From: Novosphingobium sp. 28-62-57
GTDB lineage: Bacteria; Pseudomonadota; Alphaproteobacteria; Sphingomonadales; Sphingomonadaceae
Assembly: GCA_002256985.1 (NCBI GenBank)
Contig: NCGO01000002.1
Location: 475,828-539,827, forward strand
Length of the DNA: 64,000 nt
Reading direction: 5' to 3'
Positions within the stretch are counted from its first letter, which is position 1, and each line of letters begins with the position of its first letter. This document shows, piece after piece, positions 53,910 to 62,434 of the stretch. The notes under the pieces are model-generated. The model was not told the DNA's origin. It did not search any database and was given only the letters and a program-made list of their open reading frames with translations. The translations under genes were made by a program, and so were the position numbers.

Positions 53910-54758
53910 ATGACCCGCCTGTTCCATATCAGCGACATCCATTTCGGGCTTGAAGATCGCCGCGCGCTCGATTGGGTGGCGCAGTGCATCGCACGGGAAA
54001 AGCCCGATGCCGTAGCCATCACCGGCGACCTGACAATGCGCGCGCGCCACCGCGAATTTGCCGCCGCCTGCAAATGGATTCTGGCGCTGGACGTTCCGGT
54101 AACCGTGGAGGTGGGCAATCACGATCTGCCCTACTTCAATCTGGTGGAGCGGTTTACCAATCCCTATCGCCGTTTCCGCGCCATCGAGGCGATGCTTGAG
54201 CGCGAGATCGATCTGCCCGGCGTTGCCATCGTGCCGCTCAAAACCACGGCCCGCGCGCAGTTGCGCCTCAACTGGTCAAAGGGCAATGTCGGCACCGCGG
54301 CGCTGCGCCATACGCTGGCAGCCATAGACGCGCTGCCGCCGGGCACCCGTGCCATTGTGACCTGTCACCACCCGTTGGTGGAAGCTGGCACGCGCGGCAA
54401 GGCCCTGACCCGCGGCGGCAACCGCGCGCTGGCCGCTTTGGCCAGCCGCAATGTGCTGGCCGTGCTGTCGGGCCATGTTCACGATGCCTTTGATCTGATT
54501 CACCCGACCCGCAATGGGCCGGTTCGCATGATCGGCGCGGGCACGATCAGCAAGCGTGTTCGCTCAACGCCGCCCAGCTTTAATGAATTGACGCTTGAAA
54601 ACGGGCAGATAACGGTCCGCGTCCGTAATCTTGAGCATGTCTCTTCGCGTGACATGATGATTGATGACGTGCCCGAAGACGCGATGCCGCCAAGAGCGCA
54701 GGGCGAGCCGGTCGCCCCGATTGGCGCGGTGCCAGAGATCGATCCGCCCGTTTATTGA
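53910..54758 (+). CDS. Calcineurin-like metallophosphoesterase
   Basis: This 282-residue enzyme shows all metal-binding blocks of the family: HISDIHFG at residues 6-13, ITGDLT, VGNHDLPY, TCHHPLV and LSGHVHDA. It resembles 3',5'-cyclic nucleotide or UDP-sugar phosphoesterases in length, but the substrate cannot be set. The ATG at 53910 (MTRLFHISD) starts the domain exactly. An in-frame extension to 53769 overlaps the lipid-kinase gene and is not used. It follows that gene by about 35 bases. Confidence 0.9.
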   Translation: MTRLFHISDIHFGLEDRRALDWVAQCIAREKPDAVAITGDLTMRARHREFAAACKWILALDVPVTVEVGNHDLPYFNLVERFTNPYRRFRAIEAMLEREIDLPGVAIVPLKTTARAQLRLNWSKGNVGTAALRHTLAAIDALPPGTRAIVTCHHPLVEAGTRGKALTRGGNRALAALASRNVLAVLSGHVHDAFDLIHPTRNGPVRMIGAGTISKRVRSTPPSFNELTLENGQITVRVRNLEHVSSRDMMIDDVPEDAMPPRAQGEPVAPIGAVPEIDPPVY

Positions 54759-54828
54759 AGTAGCAATGCTGCGATCTGGCCAGCTCCGCTGCTGACAAGG
54801 GCTATAGGCATGTTCCGGGCAAACGTGA

Positions 54829-55089
54829 TCAGCTGCCTTCGGAATTGCTGGCATCTTCTGCCAACGGCGGGCGTTTGATGCCCCAGTGGATCGAACTCCA
54901 CACCCGTTCATGAAGATAATAGAGCCCGATCTTCGTAATCACTTCGGTGCCGGCTATGGCCCCTGCGGCGGTTGCGCTGCCGGTAAAGAACCAGCCGAGC
55001 AAAAAGGTATCGATGCTCCCCAGCGTGCGCCAACTGATCGCCTTCAGCACAGAGCGCCCGTGCGCTTCGTGTCCATGAAACAGAATCAT
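54829..55089 (-). CDS. DUF2061 membrane protein
   Basis: This 86-residue protein has the DUF2061 pattern: KAISWRTLGSIDTFLLGWFF, then AGAIAGTEVITKIGLYYLHE and RVWSSIHWG. Two membrane helices are predicted. Its function is unknown; members often occur alone or fused to adenylylsulfate kinases. It stands alone between the converging metallophosphoesterase and the divergent nrnC. Confidence 0.9.
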   Translation of the reverse strand: MILFHGHEAHGRSVLKAISWRTLGSIDTFLLGWFFTGSATAAGAIAGTEVITKIGLYYLHERVWSSIHWGIKRPPLAEDASNSEGS

Positions 55090-55233
55090 CAGCAGCGCCC
55101 CCTCAATCCTGCCAATAGATGGCCAAAGCCGGTCGGGAAAGGGTATTGCTTGGCTGGTGCCGGTGCCTTTGGTCCGTACGGCGCGTCAGACTGAATGCTT
55201 GCGGGGCGTTGTCTGACGTCCTAAGCGACAGGC

Positions 55234-55851
55234 ATGACCGTTTACATGCATGAAGAAGATCTGCCCGCAGACGTCCTTGCGCCCGGTGCAGTTGCTGTCG
55301 ATACCGAAACGATGGGGTTGATTACCCCGCGTGATCGCTTGTGCGTTGTGCAGATATCCGATGGGCGCGGGGATGAACATCTTGTGCGGTTTTCGCCAGG
55401 CAGTGATTTTGCCGCGCCAAATCTGAAAGCGGTGCTGGCCGATCCGGCGCGGGTGAAGCTGTATCATTTTGCCCGGTTCGATCTTGCTGCGATTGAGCAT
55501 TATCTCGGCGTCGTGGCGGCCCCGGTATTCTGCACCAAGATCGCATCAAAGCTGGTGCGCACTTATACAGACCGCCACGGCCTGAAGGATCTGGTGCGCG
55601 AATTGCTGGGTAAGGAAATCTCCAAGCAGCAACAGTCGAGCGATTGGGGCGGTCCGGTGCTGTCTGATGCGCAGCAGGAATATGCCGCATCAGACGTGCG
55701 CTATCTGCACGCCATGCAGGTCATTCTCGCCGAGCGGCTGGAGCGCGAAGGGCGCATGGCGATGGCGCAGGCCTGTTTTGACTTCCTGCCCATGCGCGCG
55801 CGCCTTGACCTTGCCGGCTGGGCCGAGCGCGACATCTTCAGCCACGAGTAA
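55234..55851 (+). CDS. nrnC: NrnC-type 3'-5' exoribonuclease (nanoRNase)
   Basis: This 205-residue DEDD-family exonuclease matches NrnC of Brucella and Bartonella closely from end to end. NrnC degrades 2-5-nucleotide RNAs in alphaproteobacteria that lack Orn. The catalytic residues are Asp23 and Glu25 (AVDTETMGL), Asp83 (FARFDLAA), and Tyr150 with Asp154 (EYAASDVRYLH). The conserved CTKIASKLVRTYTDRHGLK and the C-terminal LDLAGWAERDIF are typical. It lies just ahead of lptC on the same strand. Confidence 0.95.
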   Translation: MTVYMHEEDLPADVLAPGAVAVDTETMGLITPRDRLCVVQISDGRGDEHLVRFSPGSDFAAPNLKAVLADPARVKLYHFARFDLAAIEHYLGVVAAPVFCTKIASKLVRTYTDRHGLKDLVRELLGKEISKQQQSSDWGGPVLSDAQQEYAASDVRYLHAMQVILAERLEREGRMAMAQACFDFLPMRARLDLAGWAERDIFSHE

Positions 55852-55892
55852 GGTTGGCACGGCCAAGGAACGTTTTTGCAGGGGCTGCGGCG

Positions 55893-56537
55893 ATGACTGT
55901 GCAGGCTGACATGATCCGGACCCAGCGGCGCGGCTTTGCTGCGCCCGGCGGATTTCATGACCGGCTGGTGCAGTTCCTGGCCCGCGCCCTGCCTGCGGCC
56001 GTTGGGGCTTTGCTGGCGGTGATGATCCTTGCGCCGCTATCACCACGCGGAGAGATCAGCTTCCTGCTCGACCGGCGCAAAGTGGCCGTGCTTGAAGACC
56101 GCATGAAAGTGTCCAGCGCGATGTATCGCGGGCAGGATGACGAAGGGCGCAATTTCTCGATCACGGCAGGCTCCGCCGTGCAGCGCACAAAAACCCGTGA
56201 TGTGATCGAACTGGATCAACTGACCGCACGGATCATGCTGGATGATGGCCCCGCGCTGCTGACAGCAGGCAACGGGGATTATGATTTCGGGCGGGAAATC
56301 GTGGATATCGTGGGGCCGATAAACTTCCAGACATCGAACGGCTATCGCATGACAGCCACCAATGTCGATATTGATCTGGGCACTCAGCGCCTGAAAAGCC
56401 GGGGGCCGGTCGAAGGCCGCATTCCTGCTGGTACGTTCTCCGCGGACCGGATCAGCGCCGATCTTTCCGAACGTCAAGTTACGCTGGACGGCAATGCCAA
56501 GCTGCGGATGGTGCCCGGCCAAATGAAGATGCCCTAA
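55893..56537 (+). CDS. lptC: LPS export protein LptC
   Basis: This 214-residue protein has an N-terminal membrane anchor (about 38-58) and a periplasmic beta-jellyroll that passes lipopolysaccharide from LptBFG to LptA. The body shows DEGRNFSITAGSAVQ, DVIELDQLTARIML and VGPINFQTSNGYRM, the repeated strands of the LptC/LptA fold. I start at ATG 55893 (MTVQADMIRT). It is followed by lptA after 48 bases. lptB, often next, is not in this position. Confidence 0.9.
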   Translation: MTVQADMIRTQRRGFAAPGGFHDRLVQFLARALPAAVGALLAVMILAPLSPRGEISFLLDRRKVAVLEDRMKVSSAMYRGQDDEGRNFSITAGSAVQRTKTRDVIELDQLTARIMLDDGPALLTAGNGDYDFGREIVDIVGPINFQTSNGYRMTATNVDIDLGTQRLKSRGPVEGRIPAGTFSADRISADLSERQVTLDGNAKLRMVPGQMKMP

Positions 56538-56585
56538 GATTGAAAATGCCCTCAAGATGACAATGGCAGAGCAAGGTACGACCGC

Positions 56586-57140
56586 ATGACCAAGATCGAC
56601 ATCATCCGCGCTGCACGTCCGTTGCGCTGGGGCTTGGCCGGTTTCGCAGGCTCGGCGGCGCTGATTGCTGGTGCGCAGCATCTGTCGGCGCAGAACATTG
56701 CGGGGCACAACAGCAAAGCGCCGGTAGAATACGCCGCTGACCGCATCGAGGTGCAGGACAAGGCCAAGCGTGTGGTGCTTTCGGGCAATGTCGATATCAA
56801 CCAGTCGGATTTGCGCATGCAGGCGGCACGCACCACCGTGGCCTATACCGATAACGGCGATATTCAGATCGACCGGATCGACGCGACGGGCGGGGTGCAG
56901 GTCAACCGCGGTTCGGAACAGGCGCGGGGCGATGTGGCGGTCTATGATTTCAACCGCAATGTGATCACCATGACCGGCAATGTGGCGCTGCGCCGCGGCA
57001 CGGACACGCTCAATGGGGGGCGGCTGGTCATCGATCTGGATTCCGGCCTTTCCAGTGTGGACGGGCGGGCGGGCGCTGCGACTGGCAGCGGGAACGGTGG
57101 CCGCGTTACCGGCACATTTCAGGTACGCAAGACCAACTGA
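56586..57140 (+). CDS. lptA: LPS transport periplasmic protein LptA
   Basis: This 184-residue OstA-like protein bridges the periplasm in LPS transport. A signal peptide is at about 15-38 (ending LSAQN). The beta-jellyroll is built from repeats such as YAADRIEVQDKAKRVVLSG, GDIQIDRIDATGGVQ and DFNRNVITMTGNVALRRG. It ends with a short Gly/Ser-rich tail. It follows lptC; an inverted repeat of the 66-base family and the opposing TPR-like gene come next where lptB might have been expected. Confidence 0.92.
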   Translation: MTKIDIIRAARPLRWGLAGFAGSAALIAGAQHLSAQNIAGHNSKAPVEYAADRIEVQDKAKRVVLSGNVDINQSDLRMQAARTTVAYTDNGDIQIDRIDATGGVQVNRGSEQARGDVAVYDFNRNVITMTGNVALRRGTDTLNGGRLVIDLDSGLSSVDGRAGAATGSGNGGRVTGTFQVRKTN

Positions 57141-57167
57141 TCCAAGCGGCGTTTTGCGCTAGAGCGG

Positions 57168-57290
57168 GATGACGTTAAACTGACTCAGATCTCCGTTCGT
57201 GTCGAGCGAAGTCGAGACACGTGTGCGCGGTGTCTCGACTTCGCTCGACACGAACGGGACATGTGTTGGATCAATGTAATGTCATCCCGG
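57168..57290. repeat. 66-base inverted repeat, copy C, inside a longer inverted repeat
   Basis: The 66-base element is at 57193-57258 with loop GTGTGCGCGG. Here it is nested in outer arms GCGGGATGACGTTAA (from about 57171) and an inverted counterpart ending GTCATCCCG near 57286. The outer arms are not found around copies A and B. Confidence 0.85.
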
Positions 57291-57291
57291 T

Positions 57292-57996
57292 CTAAACCCG
57301 CCGCTTGGTGCAGCGTTCGAACAAGGCAGGGTCAAACGCGATGCCCTGCTGCTGATAAATCCGTGTCACGACTGCTGCAGTGCGGCATTCGATCTTGGCT
57401 CCTCCGCGCAAAGCCTCGGCAACGGTTTCAACCATGGCCGGTGAGGTATCAGACGCCGCGCCGGACAGGAAAGCGCGCGTCCAGTTGCCGCCGCCAACCA
57501 GCGCCGAGGCCATGGCCTTGCGGCCTTCAGGGACTGACAGCAGCCGCTTGGTCATGTCCTTGATCGGGGCTTGTTCTTCCTGAGTGCCGATCAGCGCCGC
57601 CAAACGGCGCGAAGCCTCGGCACGGTCGCCTGCTGACAGCGCGATTTCGAACATCACCTGTTGCGCAATGGGATCGCGCCAACCGCGTTGCGCGGCGCGC
57701 TGGATCGTCTCTCCGCTGCCAAGACGATCTCCGCTGCGTTCGCGGGCAATCGACAGCAATGTCAGGTGTTCTGCAGGCAGCGGGCTACGCTCGGTCAGAA
57801 CGATTGACTCTGCCAGCGCAACTGCGGGAGGGGCGGACCGGACAGTCGCCATTGTGGTGCGTTCCTGCGCGAATGTGCGCATCGGTGGCGGAACGATGGC
57901 TGCGAGCGAAGGCTGCCGCCGCGATGCACGGTCAAGCTGGGCGCTGGCGGTAAGCGCCGCGAGGACAACCATCAAAATGGTCCAAATCGCGCGCAT
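57292..57996 (-). CDS. Hypothetical exported protein downstream of O-antigen ligase
   Basis: This 234-residue protein starts at ATG 57996, sharing a base with the stop of the ligase gene (TGATG). It begins MRAIWTILMVVLAALTASAQ, a signal peptide. The mature part is helical, with AEHLTLLSIARERSG and IALSAGDRAEASRRLAALIG, a spacing that suggests TPR-like or helical-repeat structure. Two cysteines lie near the C-terminus (IECRTA and FERCTK). Co-expression with the ligase suggests a role in polysaccharide assembly; that is inference. Confidence 0.75.
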   Translation of the reverse strand: MRAIWTILMVVLAALTASAQLDRASRRQPSLAAIVPPPMRTFAQERTTMATVRSAPPAVALAESIVLTERSPLPAEHLTLLSIARERSGDRLGSGETIQRAAQRGWRDPIAQQVMFEIALSAGDRAEASRRLAALIGTQEEQAPIKDMTKRLLSVPEGRKAMASALVGGGNWTRAFLSGAASDTSPAMVETVAEALRGGAKIECRTAAVVTRIYQQQGIAFDPALFERCTKRRV

Positions 57997-59366
57997 CAGG
58001 CCAACTCCCCTTCTGCTTTTGCTGATGATACCGGCTCTGCGGTGCGCCCCTGCCGTGCGAGCAACACGACAGCGAAGGCGACGAGGCAAAGCATGGTCTG
58101 GTTGCGCAAGGGATAATCCAGCAGCGATTGCAGGGCGACGGCCAGCAGCACGCCCGCGCTTGCCAGAGTGTGCCAGCGTTGTGGCCCTGCCGATGAAAGC
58201 CCTCGCCAGAGCGACCACAAGGTCCATGTGGCCCAGGCAAGCACGATCAGCAGCGCGAAGGGACCTGCTTCGATCGCAAGTTCGATATAGTCATTGTGGG
58301 CGCGCCCGGCGCGACGTGGGCTGATGTTTTCGAGTGACTCGTCAATCTGGAACACCTCGTCGAATGTGCCCATGCCAGATCCTGCAGGCCAATAGCGTTC
58401 GGCGGCAAAGCGGGCATCTTCCCAGATGGCGGGACGTTGTTCTTCGGCCTTGTCGAACCGGGCCATCAGAGTTTCAATGCGGCTTCCTGAAACTGTGGCT
58501 GGAAGGGTGGCAAGCGCCCCGCCGCCAATGGCGATCAAGGCCACGGCCAGAACGGCCGCTTTCATGGGCAGGTTCGAGGGCTGTGCACGCGCGCCGCGCT
58601 CCTTCCAGCGGACCAGGCTCTGCAGCGCAACCATGCCAAGCGGCAGCGCGAGCAGCACAAGGCCAGTGCGCGATTGCGTCAGGATCACGCCGGTCACCAA
58701 CAGCACCGCGGCCACCACTTTTGCCAGCCAGCGCGGCGAAAGTGGCCTCAGGCTTGGCAGGCTGCATAGCAAAAGCAGACATGACACGAGAAACACCGCA
58801 GTCGAATTGCGGTTCGCAAAGAAACCGAACAAGACGCCGGGCATTTCGTTTTGGGGATAGAGCAAGCCAAACTGGTCCTGCCCCAGGACCTGAAATGCGC
58901 CGAGCAGAATGCTGGCAAAGCCCACACCAACCGTTGCCACTACGACCCGCTGAAGTGCGTGATGCGAACTGCGCCAGCCAAAGACGATGACGGCGAAAGG
59001 CGCGATCAGCCCGGTGAATGCCACAAAGGTGCGGGCAGTACTGACTGTAAGTGGGCGCCAGGCTTCTTGTCCTGAAGCCGAAAGCGCTTCGACCACCAGA
59101 CCGCGTCCGGGCAGGTTGCGCCACACTTCGGGCGGCAGCGGGATCAGTTGCACCAAAGGCAAAAGCAAACTGCACGCGACCAGCGCAACCAGGGGGCGAG
59201 GCCCTCTGCTGATGAATTGCCAGACGGCATCGCCGTTCAGTGCCAGCGCGGATATTGCCACGATCTGTACGGCAAGATTGGACACCCCGAAGGCAACCCC
59301 GCCACCTCCAAAGAGGCATGCAACGAGTATCAGGACCAGAACGATAACGCCGGAATTCTTGTGCAT
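57996..59366 (-). CDS. O-antigen ligase/polymerase-like membrane protein (Wzy_C family)
   Basis: This protein of about 456 residues has some 11 hydrophobic helices. The Wzy_C region contains FGFFANRNSTAVFLVS, LTQSRTGLVLL and, in a large loop, RRAGRAHNDYIELAIEAGP, the usual H-N-D motif of O-antigen ligases and polymerases. It would transfer or polymerise surface polysaccharide at the periplasmic face. The start could be ATG 59366 (MHKNSGV) or 59381. It is coupled to the exported protein at 57292. Confidence 0.88.
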   Translation of the reverse strand: MHKNSGVIVLVLILVACLFGGGGVAFGVSNLAVQIVAISALALNGDAVWQFISRGPRPLVALVACSLLLPLVQLIPLPPEVWRNLPGRGLVVEALSASGQEAWRPLTVSTARTFVAFTGLIAPFAVIVFGWRSSHHALQRVVVATVGVGFASILLGAFQVLGQDQFGLLYPQNEMPGVLFGFFANRNSTAVFLVSCLLLLCSLPSLRPLSPRWLAKVVAAVLLVTGVILTQSRTGLVLLALPLGMVALQSLVRWKERGARAQPSNLPMKAAVLAVALIAIGGGALATLPATVSGSRIETLMARFDKAEEQRPAIWEDARFAAERYWPAGSGMGTFDEVFQIDESLENISPRRAGRAHNDYIELAIEAGPFALLIVLAWATWTLWSLWRGLSSAGPQRWHTLASAGVLLAVALQSLLDYPLRNQTMLCLVAFAVVLLARQGRTAEPVSSAKAEGELA

Positions 59367-59824
59367 GGCGGGGTAATTCAATCTCGCTCTCGATAGGTCA
59401 AGCGTTTACCGTAGATTTTGCGCGCACATTCCGAAATGCTGCAATACCTCAGCAAGGATCGCAGGCCATTTGCGGCGGGGCTGGGGGCTCGCGGTTCTAT
59501 CGGAACTGGCCAAAGTTTGACTCTGGAGATCGGCTCTGGTGACACAGCGATGGCGGCTGGACCTGTGGATTAGGCATCCGGGCATGGTCAGTGGGGCTGC
59601 CCCCTGCCGCACTGCGCGTGGGGAATGGCGCGGGTTGGCCAGCCTTAGCGGAGCGAAATGCCTTTGGGGCGAATGGACATAAAGTGCTGTCGCAAGATGG
59701 CAGCTATGGCGGCGATACAACGGCCAGCGGTAGACGCCAGCAGGTTTGCATCAGCGAACCAGCGCACAAAGCAAAAGGCCCGGCTGTCTTGAAGACAACC
59801 GGGCCTTTCAGAACTGTTATTGGC
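59367..59824. other. Intergenic region without a convincing gene
   Basis: About 450 bases lie between the ligase start and the small exported protein. The only sizeable frame (59406-59720, minus) has Arg/His/Pro-rich shadow-like composition and no signal. A terminator occupies 59774-59807. The promoter of the ligase unit must be here. Confidence 0.5.
59772..59809 (-). terminator. Terminator after the small exported protein
   Basis: AAAGGCCCGG at 59774-59783 and CCGGGCCTTT at 59798-59807 pair, and the inner TGTCT/AGACA extends the stem. On the minus strand TTTTGCTTTG follows. It lies 16 bases after the stop of the gene at 59825. Confidence 0.85.
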
Positions 59825-60079
59825 TTAGGCGCCCGGCGACTTGTCGTCGATAGCCTGCCAGAAACCGTAAGTTGCTGCGCCACCGGCGATCAGGATCACA
59901 ACCCAGATGTAGCCAGCGAGGTTGTTTTCCGCTTCAACCGAAGTTGCTGCGCGGTTTGCCGAATAGCTTGCAGCTGGGTATACCTGCGAGCTGGTGGCAC
60001 GAGTGCCAGCTTCAGCCACCACCGGTGCAGCCATGAGGGCTGTTGCGGCAAGTGCCGATGCAATGCGTGCAATCTTCAT
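59825..60079 (-). CDS. Small exported or membrane protein
   Basis: This 84-residue protein starts at ATG 60079 with AGGAGAT at good distance. It begins MKIARIASALAATALMAAP, with cleavage likely after VVAEA. A polar stretch follows, then a second hydrophobic helix (AGYIWVVILIAGGAATYGFW) near residues 52-71 and the tail QAIDDKSPGA. It is thus likely a small inner-membrane protein with its N-terminus exported. I do not recognise the family. It has its own terminator and a 287-base upstream region. Confidence 0.75.
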   Translation of the reverse strand: MKIARIASALAATALMAAPVVAEAGTRATSSQVYPAASYSANRAATSVEAENNLAGYIWVVILIAGGAATYGFWQAIDDKSPGA

Positions 60080-60366
60080 GCTCAATCTCCTAAGCAGTAT
60101 CGCTTCCGTGTACCGCCCTCTCAACGCTTCGATACCGCAATGCAAAATGATTCGCAACCAAAACTAGGTATTAACCGCTATTTGGTGGGCGTTTGCCTTA
60201 ACTTTTGATTTAGGCGCCAACCTGACGGCGCAAGGGAATTCCCCCAAAGCATTGATGCATATATATTATTTCTGGTAAGGCTGACGGGCTCCCACTCCGC
60301 GGAAACGCGTCAGCGGAGATATTGCACCGCACTCTTTTTCACTCTCTAGCCGTTTTCAAGCAGCGT

Positions 60367-61617
60367 CTAGCTGTCTCGTAGCCAACGCATGGTGGCGGCT
60401 TCGCGCAAGCTGTTGTCGCCGCTGTCGACCGCCCGGCGGGCAGCAAGATAGGCCCGGCCCCGCTGCACCAGCCAGACCGGATAGGCCATCCAGCGCAAGG
60501 GGTTGGTCCCGCTCACGCGCATGATACTTGCAAGTTTGAGCGGTGTTGGCGAGAGCGCGGCCTGCAGGGCTGCTTTCCAGCCGGGGCTTTGCCCTTTGCG
60601 CATGGCGATTCCTCGCAACATGGCAGCATGCTCGGTCAAAGACTCGTCTCTTACGGCGGCTTGGGCGCAGACGGCGAGGTTATCAAGGACGTCTGCCGGT
60701 GTCTGCCGCAGCAGGTCAGGCACCCAGGTGGCACCGTGTTGCATCGCCAGCGCGGCAACCAGGTGGAGCGCGCGCATTAGCCCCATGGCTTGCGCCTGCG
60801 CCACCAGCAGTGGCCAGTCAATCGCGCCAGACTGCGCGGCAAAGTGGAGATCTTTGAGCGTTATTGGCCCGTTTTCGAACATGTGATGCAAGGTTGCATG
60901 TTCGAACAGATGGATGAAGTTTGCATGCATTGATGGCACACTCACCAGCGTTTCGCCGATGTTTATGGCTTCGGCCTCATCGGCCACCATCTTGACCGGT
61001 TGCGGTTCCTGCGCCCAGTCCCGGGCATTGAGCCGGTGGTGAATTTCGATGGAAATACCGTGCTGCTGGTCAACCAGTTCGGGCAACTGGTGGCCAAACT
61101 CTATGCCATAGTAATCAGATCAGGGCGCCACGGCATATTGGTCGCCCGCAATCATGGCGCTTTGCGCGCGCTCGGCCTGCTCTGCTGGAACCAGCAGGTC
61201 CAGATCGCGCAAGGCGCGCAGTTGCAGATCGGGATAGTCCTTGAACGCCAACCGGACGCCTTTGAGCGCGATCGGTTCGATCCCGTGGCTCTTCAGAAAC
61301 TGCACTGCCTCGATGAGGGCAATCATGTGCCCAAAGCTGGACATCTTTATCCGGCGGCGCTGCTCTTCAATAGCGTCCCGGCACGTCTTGGGCAGGACGA
61401 TGGATTGACCAGAGAAGGTCTGCGACTTGGCAATTGCTCGGTCCAGCACAAACGTCACCCGCTTCGATATTGCTCTTCCAACCAGATCAGACCACTCACT
61501 TTCGTTAGGGCTGGCAAAGGTTGGAAAGTGATCGCAATCGGGTGCTGCGCAAACCTGCAACAGGATCGTCGAGATGCGCGAACTGGCCGAAATGCCCCGC
61601 GCTTGTTGACCGTTCAT
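60367..61617 (-). pseudogene. Nucleotidyltransferase-family protein split by an in-frame TGA
   Basis: A single frame of 417 codons encodes a protein of the PF14907-type nucleotidyltransferase family often found in lasso-peptide loci. The N-terminal part (ATG 61617, 165 residues) has the ALKG motif at 117-120 and RALRDLDLLVP with Asp138 and Asp140. A TGA at 61120-61122 then interrupts it. After the TGA the same frame continues for 251 residues with SDYYGIEFGHQLPEL and ISIEIHHRL, the family's second half. There is no frameshift. Either the gene is dead, or the TGA is read through, or two fragments are made; I favour a pseudogene. Confidence 0.75.
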
Positions 61618-61766
61618 GTCGTTTTGATCGCCTCAACGCTTGTGCAATGCGGTTAGTGCAGGCCAATTCTTCCGCGCCATGAGTGCGGCAGAGCGCTGAA
61701 CATTATGGGCTTTTGACCAAAGCGTAAAGGTCCCACGTGCTATCCGAAGGCAGCGTTAACCCCTAA

Positions 61767-62267
61767 TCAGGGCTTGTGAGGCGGGGAAAAGACGCCGAAT
61801 TCTGCAACATCGCCACCGGTGACGACAATATCTCCTGCGCGCAGCCATGCGTGCGCCAACAGGCATTTGGACCCGTCCTGCGCGCGCTTCTGCTTTACCC
61901 CAAGGCTGATGCGCGCCTCTATCCCCCGGGTGGCCAGCCATCGCCGACCCGCAAGGCATTGCATCAGGCGATCCGATCGCCACGGCACCTGCGGTGCGAC
62001 AATCGCGATGGCCTTGCTGATCCGGGCGATTTCTGCCGCCTGCGCTGGCGCGGACGCTGCCATCGCCGTGCCAGTTGGATCAGGTGCGCGGGGATCAGGA
62101 ATGACTAGCTCCCGGACAGTCTTGGCGGCAAGCAGCACGCGGGCAAAAGCGAGTTCAGCCATGGCCCGCAGCAGATCGCCCAGTCGCCCTGGTCCCAGCC
62201 GCACAAGCTTTGGGATTTCATCGAGCATATGCGCCAGCCGCACTTTCGGTTCAGGCGGGCGGACCAT
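61767..62267 (-). CDS. Lasso peptide biosynthesis B2 protein (leader peptidase-like)
   Basis: This transglutaminase-like cysteine protease would remove the leader from a lasso-peptide precursor. The catalytic residues are visible in LMQCLAG (Cys), CLLAHAWL (His) and RAGDIVV (Asp), with ARISLGVK between, matching PF13471. The likely start is ATG 62267 (MVRPPEPKVRL, 166 residues); a TTG at 62336 would add 23 residues, and a TAA lies two codons upstream of that. No RRE/PqqD-like domain is fused. It lies about 150 bases upstream of the nucleotidyltransferase gene on the same strand and is divergent from the cyclase. The frame is intact. Confidence 0.82.
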   Translation of the reverse strand: MVRPPEPKVRLAHMLDEIPKLVRLGPGRLGDLLRAMAELAFARVLLAAKTVRELVIPDPRAPDPTGTAMAASAPAQAAEIARISKAIAIVAPQVPWRSDRLMQCLAGRRWLATRGIEARISLGVKQKRAQDGSKCLLAHAWLRAGDIVVTGGDVAEFGVFSPPHKP

Positions 62268-62401
62268 GCCCTTGCCACTGCTGTGAGAAGGCGCGGTGTG
62301 CTGTTCATGCGAAGGGTCAGGCGGCAACGCAGGCAAGGTTCTTTAAGGCTTCCATATCCGAATGCGAGGTGACGTCCGTCTTGCCTATCGCCGCGCGGTG
62401 G

Positions 62402-62404
62402 TGA
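62402..62404 (+). other. In-frame TGA in the upstream part of the cyclase frame
   Basis: Codons from GTG 62369 read VTSVLPIAARW, then TGA, then SNPCGVAIHRMTAAMDFRGP. The residues on both sides align with the expected N-terminus of the family, so the TGA looks like a point mutation of a sense codon such as CGA, TGG or GGA. Confidence 0.5.
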
Positions 62405-62434
62405 AGCAATCCCTGCGGTGTCGCCATCCATCGC

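Noticed and set aside
59406-59720. 104-codon minus-strand frame in the gap upstream of the O-antigen ligase
   Set aside because: Arg/His/Pro-rich composition, no ribosome-binding site and no similarity to a known fold.
61618-61766. Search for a precursor peptide between B2 and the nucleotidyltransferase
   Set aside because: Only frames of about 25 codons or less without leader features were found on either strand.
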